A stretch of 64,000 nucleotides of DNA, taken from positions 186,001 to 250,000 of the forward strand of contig NZ_JACXLD010000005.1 of the NCBI RefSeq assembly GCF_014705705.1. Reading direction: 5' to 3'. The notes beneath the pieces were generated by a model, which did not search any database, was not told the origin of the DNA, and saw nothing but the letters and a program-made list of their open reading frames with translations. Positions within the stretch are counted from its first letter, which is position 1. Every line of letters begins with the position of its first letter. A program made the position numbers and the translations under genes. Source of the stretch: Spongiibacter pelagi (GTDB lineage: Bacteria > Pseudomonadota > Gammaproteobacteria > Pseudomonadales > Spongiibacteraceae). This document shows, piece by piece, positions 36,125 through 47,330 of this stretch.

Positions 36125-36753
36125 TGTCTCATTCAACAACATTGCCTGCTGGCGAAAACGGCCAGTTTGAATTTATGGAAATGGGCGAGCACCACGCGCC
36201 CAACGGGACATTGCTAGGTTTCTGGCTGTACCTGATGAGCGACTGCCTGGTATTTGCCGCGCTGTTTGCGACCTATGGCGTGCTCAGCCAAAGCTTTGCC
36301 GGCGGCCCAACTGGTGCAGATTTATTTGATCTGCCGCTGGTCGCGCTCAACACCAGCTTCTTGCTGCTGTCGTCAATCACCTATGGTTTTGCCATGCTGC
36401 AAATGCAACAAAACCGTCTGCGTGGTACGCAAATCTGGTTGTTTATCACCGGTATTCTCGGTGCCTGCTTTATCGGCGTAGAACTGTATGAGTTCTATCA
36501 TATGATTCATGTGGGCGCCGGCCCGCAAACCAGCGCCTTCCTGTCGTCATTCTTTGGCTTGGTCGGTACCCACGGTCTGCACGTTAGTGTCGGTATTATC
36601 TGGCTGGTCACTCTGCTGCTGCAGTTGAACAAGCACGGCCTAACTACCGCCAATAAGCGCCGCGTTTATTGCCTGTCGATGTTCTGGCACTTCCTGGATG
36701 TGGTCTGGATCGGCGTATTTACCTTTGTTTATCTGATGGGGTCTATGGCATGA
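36124..36753 (+). CDS. cyoC: Cytochrome bo3-type quinol oxidase subunit III
   Basis: A 209-residue five-helix subunit. The start NGTLLGFWLYLMSDCLVFAALFATYGVL, the Glu in FIGVELYEFYHM and the terminal YCLSMFWHFLDVVWIGVFTFVYLMG are diagnostic of subunit III. The ATG overlaps the cyoB stop, and its own stop overlaps the cyoD start (ATGA), so the subunits are translationally coupled. The role is structural support of proton delivery to subunit I. Confidence 0.95.
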   Translation: MSHSTTLPAGENGQFEFMEMGEHHAPNGTLLGFWLYLMSDCLVFAALFATYGVLSQSFAGGPTGADLFDLPLVALNTSFLLLSSITYGFAMLQMQQNRLRGTQIWLFITGILGACFIGVELYEFYHMIHVGAGPQTSAFLSSFFGLVGTHGLHVSVGIIWLVTLLLQLNKHGLTTANKRRVYCLSMFWHFLDVVWIGVFTFVYLMGSMA

Positions 36754-37103
36754 GTGAACATCACGAACACGATCATCACCACGAAGAAGAAGGCCCGCAC
36801 TGTTCATTTAGCGGCTACATGATCGGCTTTATGCTGTCGGTGTTTTTAACCGCGATTCCGTTTTGGTTAGTAATGGGCGATGTCTTTACCTCGAAAGGCA
36901 TCACCACCATGATGATTCTCGGCTTTGCCGTCGTACAGATCGTTGTGCACATGGTGTACTTCCTGCACATGAACTTTCAGTCGGAAGGTGGCTGGAATAT
37001 GCTGGCGCTGTTGTTTACCGCCGTGTTGTTGTTCATTACCTTGGCGGGGTCGCTGTGGGTTATGTATCACATGAACATTAACATGATGCCGGGCATGTCC
37101 TGA
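36750..37103 (+). CDS. cyoD: Cytochrome bo3-type quinol oxidase subunit IV
   Basis: A 117-residue, three-helix subunit from the ATG that overlaps the cyoC stop; a longer frame from 36669 lies inside cyoC. Helices start at SGYMIGFMLSVFLTAIPFWL. The N-terminus carries a His/Glu-rich cluster (EHHEHDHHHEEEGPHC), a second metal-binding-like segment in this operon besides the cyoA tail. No cyoE (haem O synthase) gene follows, so that function must be encoded elsewhere. Copy D of the dispersed palindrome starts five bases after the stop. Confidence 0.93.
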   Translation: MSEHHEHDHHHEEEGPHCSFSGYMIGFMLSVFLTAIPFWLVMGDVFTSKGITTMMILGFAVVQIVVHMVYFLHMNFQSEGGWNMLALLFTAVLLFITLAGSLWVMYHMNINMMPGMS

Positions 37104-37107
37104 CAAA

Positions 37108-37229
37108 GGAAAACGATCTGCGTTGCCAATGCTTTGTTAAAAGTAGGCTTAGAATGCTCATTTATTATTCATAAACTGCGCTTCTTCGCCTGCTTTTGCC
37201 TCGCATTGACTGCCTCGATAACGTTTTCC
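37108..37229 (+). repeat. Dispersed palindromic element, copy D (full length)
   Basis: An imperfect palindrome of about 122 bases with ends GGAAAACG and CGTTTTCC and a core reading GAATGCTCATTTA-N6-ATAAACTGCGCTTCT. The core matches copies C and E, while the outer arms do not resemble theirs although they pair with each other. It fills most of the 176 bases between cyoD and the SURF1 gene. Confidence 0.75.
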
Positions 37230-37279
37230 GAGAGGCATAGAAAATAACGAAAACCGTTTCTCTGCAAAGGGGAATTAAC

Positions 37280-38035
37280 GTGGTTACAGAGCAAGCACAA
37301 TCTCTCCCCCCCAAACGTAATCGCGTTTTTCTATGGCTGCTGGCTGTGCTTGGTTTGGCCGCGTTTATCTCGTTTATCGCACTGGGTAATTGGCAGGTTG
37401 AGCGCCGGGCGTGGAAGCTGGATCTGATTGAGCGCGTTAATGCGCGGGTGCATGCGCAAGCGGTTTCTGCGCCGCTGCCATCTGAGTGGGTTTCGATCAC
37501 CCGCGATTCCCACGAATACCTTCATGTTTTTCTGACCGGACATTTTGTGCAGGGTAAAGATACTCTGGTAGTTGCTGCTACGGATTTGGGTAGTGGCTAC
37601 TGGGTGATGACGCCGTTTAAAACCGAGCGCCGTGGTACGGTATATATCAATCGCGGTTATATTGGGCAGGGTGTGAGTCCTGCTGCACCGCCTACAGGTG
37701 AGCTTCGGTTGGAAGGTTTGCTGCGTATGAATGAGCCGGTGGGCAGTGTATTGCGCGAAAATCAGCCGGAGCAAGATCGCTGGTTTTCCCGAGATGTGCT
37801 GACTATGGCCGATCAACACGGTTTGTCTGTGGCGCCTTATTTTGTCGATGCGGCAAAAGCTCAGCCGGGGAGTCCCGGCGGTAATGGCCCCGTTGGAGGC
37901 TTAACCGTAATTCAGTTCCATAACTCCCATCTGGTTTATATCCTCACCTGGTATGGTTTGGCGCTCATGGTGCTGGTCGCCGCCTTTTTGGTGTGGAGAG
38001 AAGAGCGCCGTCGCGCTATCTCCCCTCAAGACTGA
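37280..38035 (+). CDS. SURF1 family oxidase assembly protein
   Basis: A 251-residue protein from a GTG start with GGGGAA upstream. The two-helix SURF1 architecture is clear: helix 1 (RVFLWLLAVLGLAAFISFIALG) runs into the conserved GNWQVERRAWKLDLI, a periplasmic domain contains INRGYI and FHNSHLVYILTWYGL, and helix 2 is near the end (LALMVLVAAFLVW). SURF1 helps haem insertion into haem-copper oxidases, and quinol-oxidase-dedicated versions are known next to cyo genes. Position right after cyoABCD, although split from it by the palindromic element, supports that role. Confidence 0.92.
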   Translation: MVTEQAQSLPPKRNRVFLWLLAVLGLAAFISFIALGNWQVERRAWKLDLIERVNARVHAQAVSAPLPSEWVSITRDSHEYLHVFLTGHFVQGKDTLVVAATDLGSGYWVMTPFKTERRGTVYINRGYIGQGVSPAAPPTGELRLEGLLRMNEPVGSVLRENQPEQDRWFSRDVLTMADQHGLSVAPYFVDAAKAQPGSPGGNGPVGGLTVIQFHNSHLVYILTWYGLALMVLVAAFLVWREERRRAISPQD

Positions 38036-38095
38036 TTCCGACGATCCTGTATACTGGCGGCTTATTTCAGCTTCACAATAATAGGCTTGTCACTT

Positions 38096-39430
38096 ATGGC
38101 TGACTCTCGGTGGATGGTGCGGCAGCAATTTTCAGCTCCCGCAAGCCTGCACACGGATACTGATACCAGTACTGCAACCCTGAAAAAGCAAATGCGGCAG
38201 TTGGTTCAACTGCGCTGGTTAGCGGTGCTCGGGCAATTGCTCACCATTCTGGTCACCCATTCTCTGTTCCATGTTGATCTTCCCTTAAAACAGATGATTG
38301 CCACCTTAGCAGGCTTGGCGGTTTTCAATGCCTTTTATGAAGTCAGTCTGGTCGCCGGCCGCAAGATTTTGGCTGTCGAGCTGTTTTTCGGTTTATTGGT
38401 CGATATGGTTACCTTAACTGCCCAGCTTTATTTGAGCGGTGGTGCCACCAATCCCTTCGTGTTTCTTTATGTAGTCCAAGTTGGCTTGGCGGCGGTGGTA
38501 ATGTCGGCGGCTTACGCGTGGTTGCTGCTTATCTTTGCGGGTATTTGCTTCTTGTGGTTGGCGGATTTTTCGCCGCTGATGTCACTGCCGCTGGACTATC
38601 AGATGGGCACCCATAGCTACTATGTGATGGGTATGTTTACCTGTTTGCTGCTCACTGCCTCGTTATTGGTGGTCTATGTTAATCGCATGACATTGGCGCG
38701 GCGTGAGCATGATGCCCAATTGGCAGAGTTACAGCGCCGGGCCGAAGAGGAAGAGCATATTCTGCGTATGGGTTTGCTGGCTTCGGGCGCAGCCCATGAA
38801 CTCGGTACGCCGCTGGCGACCATCGCGGTTATTCTGGGTGATTGGCGTCATATGGAGGCGTTCAAGACAGATCCGGAATTATCAGAAGATATTGATGAAA
38901 TCCAAACTCAGGTACAGCGCTGTAAAAGTATTGTGAGCGGTATTTTGCTGTCGGCGGGTGAAATGCGCGGCGAGTCCTCGGCGGAGAATACCGTTAATGA
39001 TTTCTTCAATGATTTGGTGGCGGAGTGGAAGCTCAGCCGAAAACCGATCGCGCTGAATTTTGTGAATCGCTTTGGTGGCGATATGGCCATTGCCTCGGAT
39101 GCGGTATTAAAACAAACCGTCTGTAATCTGCTGGATAATGCACTGGAAGCCTCGCCGGAATGGGTAAGTCTTGAAGTGTCGCGCTTCGGTCAGGATTTAG
39201 TGATCCAAGTTAAAGATCGCGGGCCGGGATTTGCGGAATCGGTAATGGAACATCTAGGGCAGCCTTATCAATCCACCAAAGAGCGTGCGGGTAGTGGTCT
39301 GGGTTTGTTTTTGGTATTTAATGTTACCCGCACCTTGGGTGGTAAAGTGCAGGTGCGTAATTTGCCGGAATGTGGTGCCGAGGTTAGCCTGCATTTACCG
39401 CTGTGCTCTCTGCAGTTAAAAGAGGAATAA
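38096..39430 (+). CDS. Redox-sensing histidine kinase of the RegB/PrrB/RoxS type
   Basis: A 444-residue kinase from the ATG at 38096 with six N-terminal membrane helices. The quinone-sensing segment GGATNPF is at 115-121, the H box GAAHELGTPLATI has the phosphorylated His234, and the redox-active Cys of RegB is matched by Cys276 in QVQRCKSIV. The ATP-binding part shows DNALEASP, DRGPGF and GSGLGLFL. In Pseudomonas the equivalent RoxSR pair controls terminal oxidases. Here it sits directly after the quinol oxidase and SURF1 genes and four bases before its response regulator. Confidence 0.92.
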   Translation: MADSRWMVRQQFSAPASLHTDTDTSTATLKKQMRQLVQLRWLAVLGQLLTILVTHSLFHVDLPLKQMIATLAGLAVFNAFYEVSLVAGRKILAVELFFGLLVDMVTLTAQLYLSGGATNPFVFLYVVQVGLAAVVMSAAYAWLLLIFAGICFLWLADFSPLMSLPLDYQMGTHSYYVMGMFTCLLLTASLLVVYVNRMTLARREHDAQLAELQRRAEEEEHILRMGLLASGAAHELGTPLATIAVILGDWRHMEAFKTDPELSEDIDEIQTQVQRCKSIVSGILLSAGEMRGESSAENTVNDFFNDLVAEWKLSRKPIALNFVNRFGGDMAIASDAVLKQTVCNLLDNALEASPEWVSLEVSRFGQDLVIQVKDRGPGFAESVMEHLGQPYQSTKERAGSGLGLFLVFNVTRTLGGKVQVRNLPECGAEVSLHLPLCSLQLKEE

Positions 39431-39433
39431 GTT

Positions 39434-39979
39434 TTGTCTGACAATACGGAAGTGCGCCAGCTGATCTTGATCGAGGATGACGCCGCGTTTGCCCGTACTT
39501 TAGGACGCTCTTTTGAACGTCGCGGCTATCAGGTATTTCATGCCACCGGCCTAGAAGGTGCGAAACAATTACTTGCGCAATGTGAGCCCGAATATGCGGT
39601 GGTGGATTTAAAACTGGATGGCGATGCCTCAGGGCTGGCCTGTGTGCAGGCGTTGCATGAACATAACCCGGATATGCTCATTGTCGTACTTACCGGTTAT
39701 GCCAGTATCGCCACGGCGGTTGAGGCGGTAAAACTGGGAGCCTGTCACTATCTCGCCAAGCCCTCAAATACCGATGATATCGAAGCGGCGTTTCAGCGCG
39801 CCGATGGTAATGCTGAGGTGGAAATTACCGGGCGGGCCACTTCAATTAAAACCTTGGAATGGGAACGGATTCATCAAACCTTGGCGGAAACCGATTTCAA
39901 TATTTCTGAAACAGCGCGGCGGCTAGGAATGCACCGGCGGACCTTGGCCCGTAAGCTAGCTAAGCAACAAGTAAAGTAA
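39434..39979 (+). CDS. Response regulator of the RegA/PrrA/RoxR type
   Basis: A 181-residue regulator read from a TTG start at 39434 with AGAGGA seven bases upstream; the preceding stop leaves no better start. The receiver has Asp15/Asp16, phospho-acceptor Asp58 (VVDLKLDGD), Thr near 87 and Lys109. A Fis-type helix-turn-helix closes the protein (FNISETARRLGMHRRTLARK). The short linker and this helix are hallmarks of RegA. It is partner of the kinase upstream and a probable regulator of respiratory genes, including the adjacent cyo operon (inference). Confidence 0.92.
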   Translation: MSDNTEVRQLILIEDDAAFARTLGRSFERRGYQVFHATGLEGAKQLLAQCEPEYAVVDLKLDGDASGLACVQALHEHNPDMLIVVLTGYASIATAVEAVKLGACHYLAKPSNTDDIEAAFQRADGNAEVEITGRATSIKTLEWERIHQTLAETDFNISETARRLGMHRRTLARKLAKQQVK

Positions 39980-39988
39980 ATGGAGCCG

Positions 39989-40036
39989 CTGATTAATTAC
40001 TGCGTTTGCAATCTTGGTCGTCGGCGGTGCTGAAAT
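39989..40036 (+). repeat. Dispersed palindromic element, copy B (left half only)
   Basis: CTGATTAATTACTGCGTTTG and the following 28 bases match the left arm of copy C (43209) with only a few differences and one deleted base, ending in CGGCGGTGCT-GAAAT. The core and right arm are absent. It starts ten bases after the RegA-type regulator stop and forms the leader of the DUF1993 gene. Confidence 0.75.
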
Positions 40037-40061
40037 TCAAATAACAACTGAGGATATAAAA

Positions 40062-40577
40062 ATGGCAATTTCTCTATACGATGCAAGTGTGGGTACCTAT
40101 CTCCAACTGATCACCAGTACCCTTAGCGTGCTGGATAAGGCGCGCGTTTTCTGTGAAGAAAATGGCCGCTCGGTTGAGTCGTTATTAGATGATGCCCTGT
40201 GTGATGATATGTTTCCGCTGAGTTTTCAATTGCGCTCAGTAGTGCACCATTCTTTGGGTTGTATTAAAGGCTTGGAGAAGGGTTTGTTTACGCCGCCGAC
40301 TCCAGAAACCCTGACTTTTGATGAGTTGTATCAGCGTATTGTCGATGCCAAAACCACCTTGGAAGCGGTTGAGCCTCAATCGGTGAATGGCCTTGCTGAT
40401 AATCCGATGATGTTCAAAATGACCGGTGTTGAACTGCCCTTTACCGCCGAAAACTTTGTAATGAGTTTTTCCCTACCCAATTTTTATTTCCACACTTCTA
40501 TGGTTTACGCCCTGCTGCGCAAGGCGGGTGTGCCCATCGGTAAGGTCGATTTCCTTGGCCCTATGAAAATGGGCTAA
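40062..40577 (+). CDS. DUF1993 family protein (DinB-like helical fold)
   Basis: A 171-residue cytoplasmic protein from the ATG at 40062 with GAGGAT upstream; an upstream in-frame start at 40014 would lie inside the repeat element. The opening SLYDASVGTYLQLITSTLSVLDKA and the ending NFYFHTSMVYALLRKAGVPIGKVDFLG are typical of DUF1993, a four-helix family distantly like DinB. Histidines in VVHHSLG and FYFHTS are at the positions where DinB proteins bind metal. Function is unknown. Confidence 0.82.
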   Translation: MAISLYDASVGTYLQLITSTLSVLDKARVFCEENGRSVESLLDDALCDDMFPLSFQLRSVVHHSLGCIKGLEKGLFTPPTPETLTFDELYQRIVDAKTTLEAVEPQSVNGLADNPMMFKMTGVELPFTAENFVMSFSLPNFYFHTSMVYALLRKAGVPIGKVDFLGPMKMG

Positions 40578-40682
40578 ATCCAGTTAAAAGGGGTGTCTGG
40601 CCCGAATAGACCATTAATCTCTTTGCGGTCTTGGGCATAATGTCCTATTAAATAAGGGCACGACATCACAATAGGAGTCATT

Positions 40683-43202
40683 ATGGCACCCCGGTTTTCG
40701 AAACTCAGTTTGGCAATTCTGGCCTTGGCTGGCTTGAATTTCTCTGCCCCTGTCTTCGCTCAATCTGGCAGCTCTGCCACCCTGGAAGAAGTTGTCGTCA
40801 CTGCCCGCCGCCGGGAAGAAAGTCTGCAAGATACGCCGTTGGCGGTATCGGCAATTGGCTCCGATATGCTCGAGCAAATGGGCATTAGCGATATCGAAGA
40901 TATCGAAACCTTGGCGCCCAGCCTGCAATTCTCGCAAACCAACTACAAAGCCCCCGCCATTTTTATTCGCGGTATCGGCCAGCGCTCTGGCAGTCCCGGC
41001 CTTGATCCCGGTGTAGGCATGTATCTCAACGGTGTGTATGTGCCCCGTTCAGATGCCCAGTTGCTTGATGCGATTGATGTGGCAAATATTCAGGTTCTGC
41101 GCGGGCCGCAGGGCACCCTGTTTGGCAAAAATAATATCGGCGGTGCGATTTTGGTGGACTCCAAAAAGCCCGACCCCGAAGCCTTGGAGTTTGGCGTAAA
41201 AGTCGCGGGTGGCAGCTTTGGTCGCCAAGAAGTCAAACTCGATAGCAATGTGCCCATTACCGACAGTCTTGCGGCGCGCTTTGCCGCCAATGTTAAGCGC
41301 AGTGATGGCTCGATTGAAAACGTCACGGCCGGCAACTCCCTGTTTGATCAGGATCGTATGGCGGTTTCCAGTCGGGTGATGTGGTATGCCACTGATGAAG
41401 TGGAAGTCGATTTCTTTGGTTTTCTAAGTCGTATAGACGAGCGCGGTTCACCCTATAACTGTGCCTTCCAAAACAATGGCGCAATTCTGACTCAAGGCAT
41501 TTACCGCGATGCTAATGGTGCAACCTTGGAAGAAGCCTGTGACTACAGCAGCAGTATTGCCAGCCAGTTCCAAGTCAGCCAAAACGGTGAAGATGCGGTT
41601 TACGCTATCGACAATCATATGGCGGCCTTATCCTTGCGTTTTCCGCTGGCGGGCTTTGATGTGGAAAGCATCACAAGTTTTGCCATGCAGGATAATATCC
41701 GCCTCAGTGGTGACTCGGACGGCACTTATATTCACGCGGTACAAGTTGGCCCCGATGCGGGCAATCAGGTGTTTGCCGGAGCGGGCTTAACGCCGCCTAA
41801 GGCCCAGCGCGAGCAGATGAGTCAGGAGTTGAAATTCAATGGCTTGGCTTGGGATGACAAGTTGAATTACACCTTCGGGATTTTCCTGTCGCAAGAAACC
41901 TTGGATAACACTCTCGATGGCACCGATGTTGGCGATAACGGTCTGGTCGCCGTAGGCCCCAGCGCCGCCGTTGATCTTGGTTTGCCGGTTCCAATTCCCA
42001 ATGCACTTGTACTGCCGGTGCAGGCGAACACGGCCTTGCTGGCTGATTACACCAACCGCACCGCAGCGATTTTTGCTCAAGGTAGTTGGGATGTGCGCGA
42101 GTGGCTGCAGTTAACCGTGGGTGCGCGCTATACCGAGGAAGAACGCGAGGCCAAGCACATGCTGATCACGCCTGACTATGAAGAATATGCCAATCGCCTG
42201 AATGCACAGATTGGCACGAACCCAGCCATTTTGTTGCCGGTTACTCATGTGATGGACGGCATTTATTCACCCGTTACTCAGGCGCAGTATCTGGCCTATT
42301 CCGCTGCAGAGGTGCCACTGGTATTTGGTGAACCGCTGCGTGGCAGCACCACGTTCTCGCAGGTCACGCCAAACTTGACGCTAAATTTCCTAGCCACTGA
42401 CGAGATGTTGGACACATTCGGCCTAGACAGCTTTATCGCCTATGCCACCGTAAGCAAGGGCTTTAAATCCGGTGGTTTAGATGTGCGCAATACTCAAACC
42501 GAATCCACGCTGCAGCAGTTCGAGCCAGAAATTGTGCTGAACAAAGAAATCGGTTTCAAACTGGATGCTATCGACAAACGTCTGCGCCTAAATGTCGCTG
42601 TTTTCCAAATGGACTATACCGATCTGCAAGTGGCGCTATATGAGCGTGGCGCAACGCAAACGGAAGTGGTGCAGTTTACCGGTAACGCCGGTGAGGCCGT
42701 GGTAGACGGATTTGAGTTTGAACTGACCGCACTGCTGGGTGACTTCACCGTTACCGCCAACGCCAGCTATACCGACGGTGATTTTATAGAGTATATGCTC
42801 GGCACCAATACCGCAGATGGCTTTGCCATTGTTGATCGCAGCAATGAAGCCTTCCCGCAAGTGCCACAAAATATTCGCGGCTTGGTGGTGAGCTACGACT
42901 GGGATTCAATGTTCGGTCGCATTGTGCCGCAACTGCAATACTACTATTCCGATGAAATTTTTATCGGCACCGACTACCTGAGCGGCAACTACGACAGCTC
43001 AACCATCTCTCAATACGAACTGTTTAATGCGCGCCTGAACTGGGAGTTTAACGAGAATATGGCGCTGACCGCCTATGTGAATAACCTCAAAGATGATCAC
43101 TATTTTGTTGGCGGTATTGCCGTGACCAGTGTTATTGGTGTGGCGAATAGAGTGCCGGGTACGCCTAGAGAGGCGGGTTTAGAATTTAGTGTCAAATTCT
43201 AG
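40683..43202 (+). CDS. TonB-dependent outer-membrane receptor
   Basis: An 839-residue receptor. AGGAG lies before the ATG and the signal peptide ends near APVFAQ (about residue 26). The TonB-box-like LEEVVVTARRREE, a plug with FIRGIGQRSGSPG and VLRGPQGTLFGKNNIGGAILV, and a barrel ending LEFSVKF follow. It belongs to the same broad receptor group as the one at 1150, used for organic substrates more than for siderophores. The downstream M20 peptidase could process an imported peptide or amide, but the two are separated by 255 bases including a palindromic repeat. Confidence 0.93.
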   Translation: MAPRFSKLSLAILALAGLNFSAPVFAQSGSSATLEEVVVTARRREESLQDTPLAVSAIGSDMLEQMGISDIEDIETLAPSLQFSQTNYKAPAIFIRGIGQRSGSPGLDPGVGMYLNGVYVPRSDAQLLDAIDVANIQVLRGPQGTLFGKNNIGGAILVDSKKPDPEALEFGVKVAGGSFGRQEVKLDSNVPITDSLAARFAANVKRSDGSIENVTAGNSLFDQDRMAVSSRVMWYATDEVEVDFFGFLSRIDERGSPYNCAFQNNGAILTQGIYRDANGATLEEACDYSSSIASQFQVSQNGEDAVYAIDNHMAALSLRFPLAGFDVESITSFAMQDNIRLSGDSDGTYIHAVQVGPDAGNQVFAGAGLTPPKAQREQMSQELKFNGLAWDDKLNYTFGIFLSQETLDNTLDGTDVGDNGLVAVGPSAAVDLGLPVPIPNALVLPVQANTALLADYTNRTAAIFAQGSWDVREWLQLTVGARYTEEEREAKHMLITPDYEEYANRLNAQIGTNPAILLPVTHVMDGIYSPVTQAQYLAYSAAEVPLVFGEPLRGSTTFSQVTPNLTLNFLATDEMLDTFGLDSFIAYATVSKGFKSGGLDVRNTQTESTLQQFEPEIVLNKEIGFKLDAIDKRLRLNVAVFQMDYTDLQVALYERGATQTEVVQFTGNAGEAVVDGFEFELTALLGDFTVTANASYTDGDFIEYMLGTNTADGFAIVDRSNEAFPQVPQNIRGLVVSYDWDSMFGRIVPQLQYYYSDEIFIGTDYLSGNYDSSTISQYELFNARLNWEFNENMALTAYVNNLKDDHYFVGGIAVTSVIGVANRVPGTPREAGLEFSVKF

Positions 43203-43208
43203 GGAGGC

Positions 43209-43335
43209 CTGATTAACTACTACGTTTGCAATCTTGGCTGTCGGCGGTGCTCGAAATACTCATTTATTGGCATATAAACTCCGCTTTCTGTGCGCCGGCG
43301 ACAGCCAACCTTGCTGCACTCGTTACGTTAATCAG
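43209..43335 (+). repeat. Dispersed palindromic element, copy C (full length)
   Basis: An imperfect palindrome of about 127 bases. Ends are CTGATTAAC and GTTAATCAG, inner arms include TTGGCTGTCG and CGACAGCCAA, and the centre reads GAAATACTCATTTA-N7-ATAAACTCCGCTTTC. It starts seven bases after the receptor stop codon and fills half of the 255-base gap before the M20 peptidase. The remaining gap (43336-43457) is AT-rich and presumably holds that gene's promoter. Confidence 0.8.
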
Positions 43336-43457
43336 CGTCTCCCTCAAATATTGGATTAATGACGCGTCCGTGACATTAATCCAATAGATTTAAAATGTAT
43401 GAATGCGCTCGAAAACTTAGCTTTCAAATAAGCACGTGATAGAGAAATATTAAAACC

Positions 43458-44924
43458 GTGAAAAAAATATTCTTACTTGCTGTGGTCGCTGTATTGGCGG
43501 TAATCGTGGTGCGAGCGCTGCAGTTTGCGCCGCCCGAGACTATGGCTAGCGCGAAGGCAGCGCCATCTACGCCAGCGGCAAGCACGTGGAATGCGGATGA
43601 ACTTGCAGAGGGTTTGGCGTCGGCTGTGCGTTTTCCTACGGTTTCCAATGCGGATTTCAGTCTGGTAAATCGGCAGGCCTTCGCGGATTTCCAACAGTTT
43701 TTGGCGCAGCGTTTTCCTCTCGTTTTTAGTCAGCTCAAACCTCAACGTATTAAAGACGATACTTTGTTGCTGACCTGGGAAGGTAGCGATGCTTCCGCCC
43801 AGCCTATAATTTTGCTTTCTCATCAGGATGTGGTGCCGGTTATTCCCGGTACGGAAGCGGAGTGGACTTACCCGCCCTTTGCTGGCGTGGTGGCAGATGG
43901 CTATATCTGGGGTCGTGGCACGGCAGATGATAAGGCCGGCGTGATGGGGATTCTGGAAGCGGCGGAACGGGCGCTGCAAGAGGGGTATATGCCACCCCGT
44001 AAAATTTATTTTGCCTTCGGCCACGATGAAGAGGTGGGTGGTGCTGGCGCTATTGCCGTAGCCGAACTTCTGGAAGCGCGCGGCGAGCGCTTGGCGTTTC
44101 TATTGGATGAAGGCGGAATTATCGCCAAGGATATGATTCCCGGTTTAAATGCCCGCGTTGCCCTTATTGGGCCGGGTGAAAAGGGCTATGTCAGTCTCGA
44201 GCTTAGCGCCCGTGGAGACGGTGGGCATTCCTCGATGCCGCCACGACATTCAGCGGCGGGGGTGATTGCCCGAGCGGTTAAGCGCTTGGAAGATCATCCC
44301 TTTCCTGCGGACCTGGGCCTGACCGTGGAGTTTTTCCAGTTTTTGGGTAATGAGCTGTCTTTCTTTCAGAAAGTCCTGCTGGCGAATGAATGGTTATTCG
44401 GGCCTTTGATTGAAAAAATCATGTCACAGATTCCGGCCCTCAATGCGGGCATGCGTACCACTACGGCAGTGACCATGTTACAGGGCAGTGTGAAAGATAA
44501 TGTGCTGCCGATTACGGCTTCGGCGGTGGTGAACTTTCGGATTCTGCCGGGTGAAACCATTGCGACCGTGATCGATCAAGTGAAAGCGATTATTGATGAT
44601 GAGCAAGTTTCGGTAGCGGAATACGGTTTTGGCAGCAATCCCTCTCAGCTTTCATCCACCGATAGTGTGGGTTTTAAGGTACTCGCAGATGTGATTCAAG
44701 ATGTTGATCCGGCGGTGATCGTCACTCCGCGATTGGTGGTAGCGGCGACCGATGCCCGGCATTTTGATAAGGTTTCCGATGCGAGCTTTCGCTTTATGGG
44801 AGTGGAATTAGGCCCCCGTGAATTGAAAGGGATTCACGGCACCGATGAGCGCGTCTCGGTTGCCAGTTATGCGCAAGCGGTGGATATTTACTATCGACTG
44901 ATTTTACGTGCCGGGGAGCTTTGA
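43458..44924 (+). CDS. M20 family metallopeptidase, carboxypeptidase S-like
   Basis: A 488-residue protein from a GTG start with one N-terminal hydrophobic segment (KKIFLLAVVAVLAVIVVRAL), which anchors or exports it. Zinc-site motifs of the M20 family are present: SHQDVVPV, GRGTADDKAG (bridging Asp), HDEEVGG (catalytic Glu pair), LLDEGG and the late ATDARHF His. The long form resembles carboxypeptidase PM20D1/CPS1, which cleaves or makes N-acyl amino acids. Location after a TonB-dependent receptor suggests use of an imported peptide-like substrate (inference). A strong terminator follows at 44964-44988. Confidence 0.88.
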   Translation: MKKIFLLAVVAVLAVIVVRALQFAPPETMASAKAAPSTPAASTWNADELAEGLASAVRFPTVSNADFSLVNRQAFADFQQFLAQRFPLVFSQLKPQRIKDDTLLLTWEGSDASAQPIILLSHQDVVPVIPGTEAEWTYPPFAGVVADGYIWGRGTADDKAGVMGILEAAERALQEGYMPPRKIYFAFGHDEEVGGAGAIAVAELLEARGERLAFLLDEGGIIAKDMIPGLNARVALIGPGEKGYVSLELSARGDGGHSSMPPRHSAAGVIARAVKRLEDHPFPADLGLTVEFFQFLGNELSFFQKVLLANEWLFGPLIEKIMSQIPALNAGMRTTTAVTMLQGSVKDNVLPITASAVVNFRILPGETIATVIDQVKAIIDDEQVSVAEYGFGSNPSQLSSTDSVGFKVLADVIQDVDPAVIVTPRLVVAATDARHFDKVSDASFRFMGVELGPRELKGIHGTDERVSVASYAQAVDIYYRLILRAGEL

Positions 44925-44963
44925 TTTTTTCGGCAATGCTTTGAGAAATACTTTATCCCTCTG

Positions 44964-44988
44964 AAAGCCCCGCCAGCCGGGGCTTTTT
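44964..44988 (+). terminator. Intrinsic terminator after the M20 peptidase
   Basis: AAAGCCCCG (44964-44972) pairs perfectly with CGGGGCTTT (44978-44986) around CCAGC, with a T run continuing to 44988. Confidence 0.9.
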
Positions 44989-45082
44989 CGTTCATAGCTT
45001 TTGCCTATTCAGTGCATAGAAACGTTCGATGCCCCCTTTTGGCCAGCACAGCTATACTCCCCCATGCATAAGCCAACCATAA

Positions 45083-47296
<2,214 letters not shown>

Positions 47297-47330
47297 TCGA
47301 CTGGCAGTAATGAAGTAATGCAGTAAACGA

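Noticed and set aside
43209-43335. The palindromic elements as integron attC sites, because they follow stop codons and are about 120 bases with paired arms
   Set aside because: The ends do not give the RYYYAAC/GTTRRRY core pair, the upstream genes are housekeeping or transport genes, and no integrase is present.
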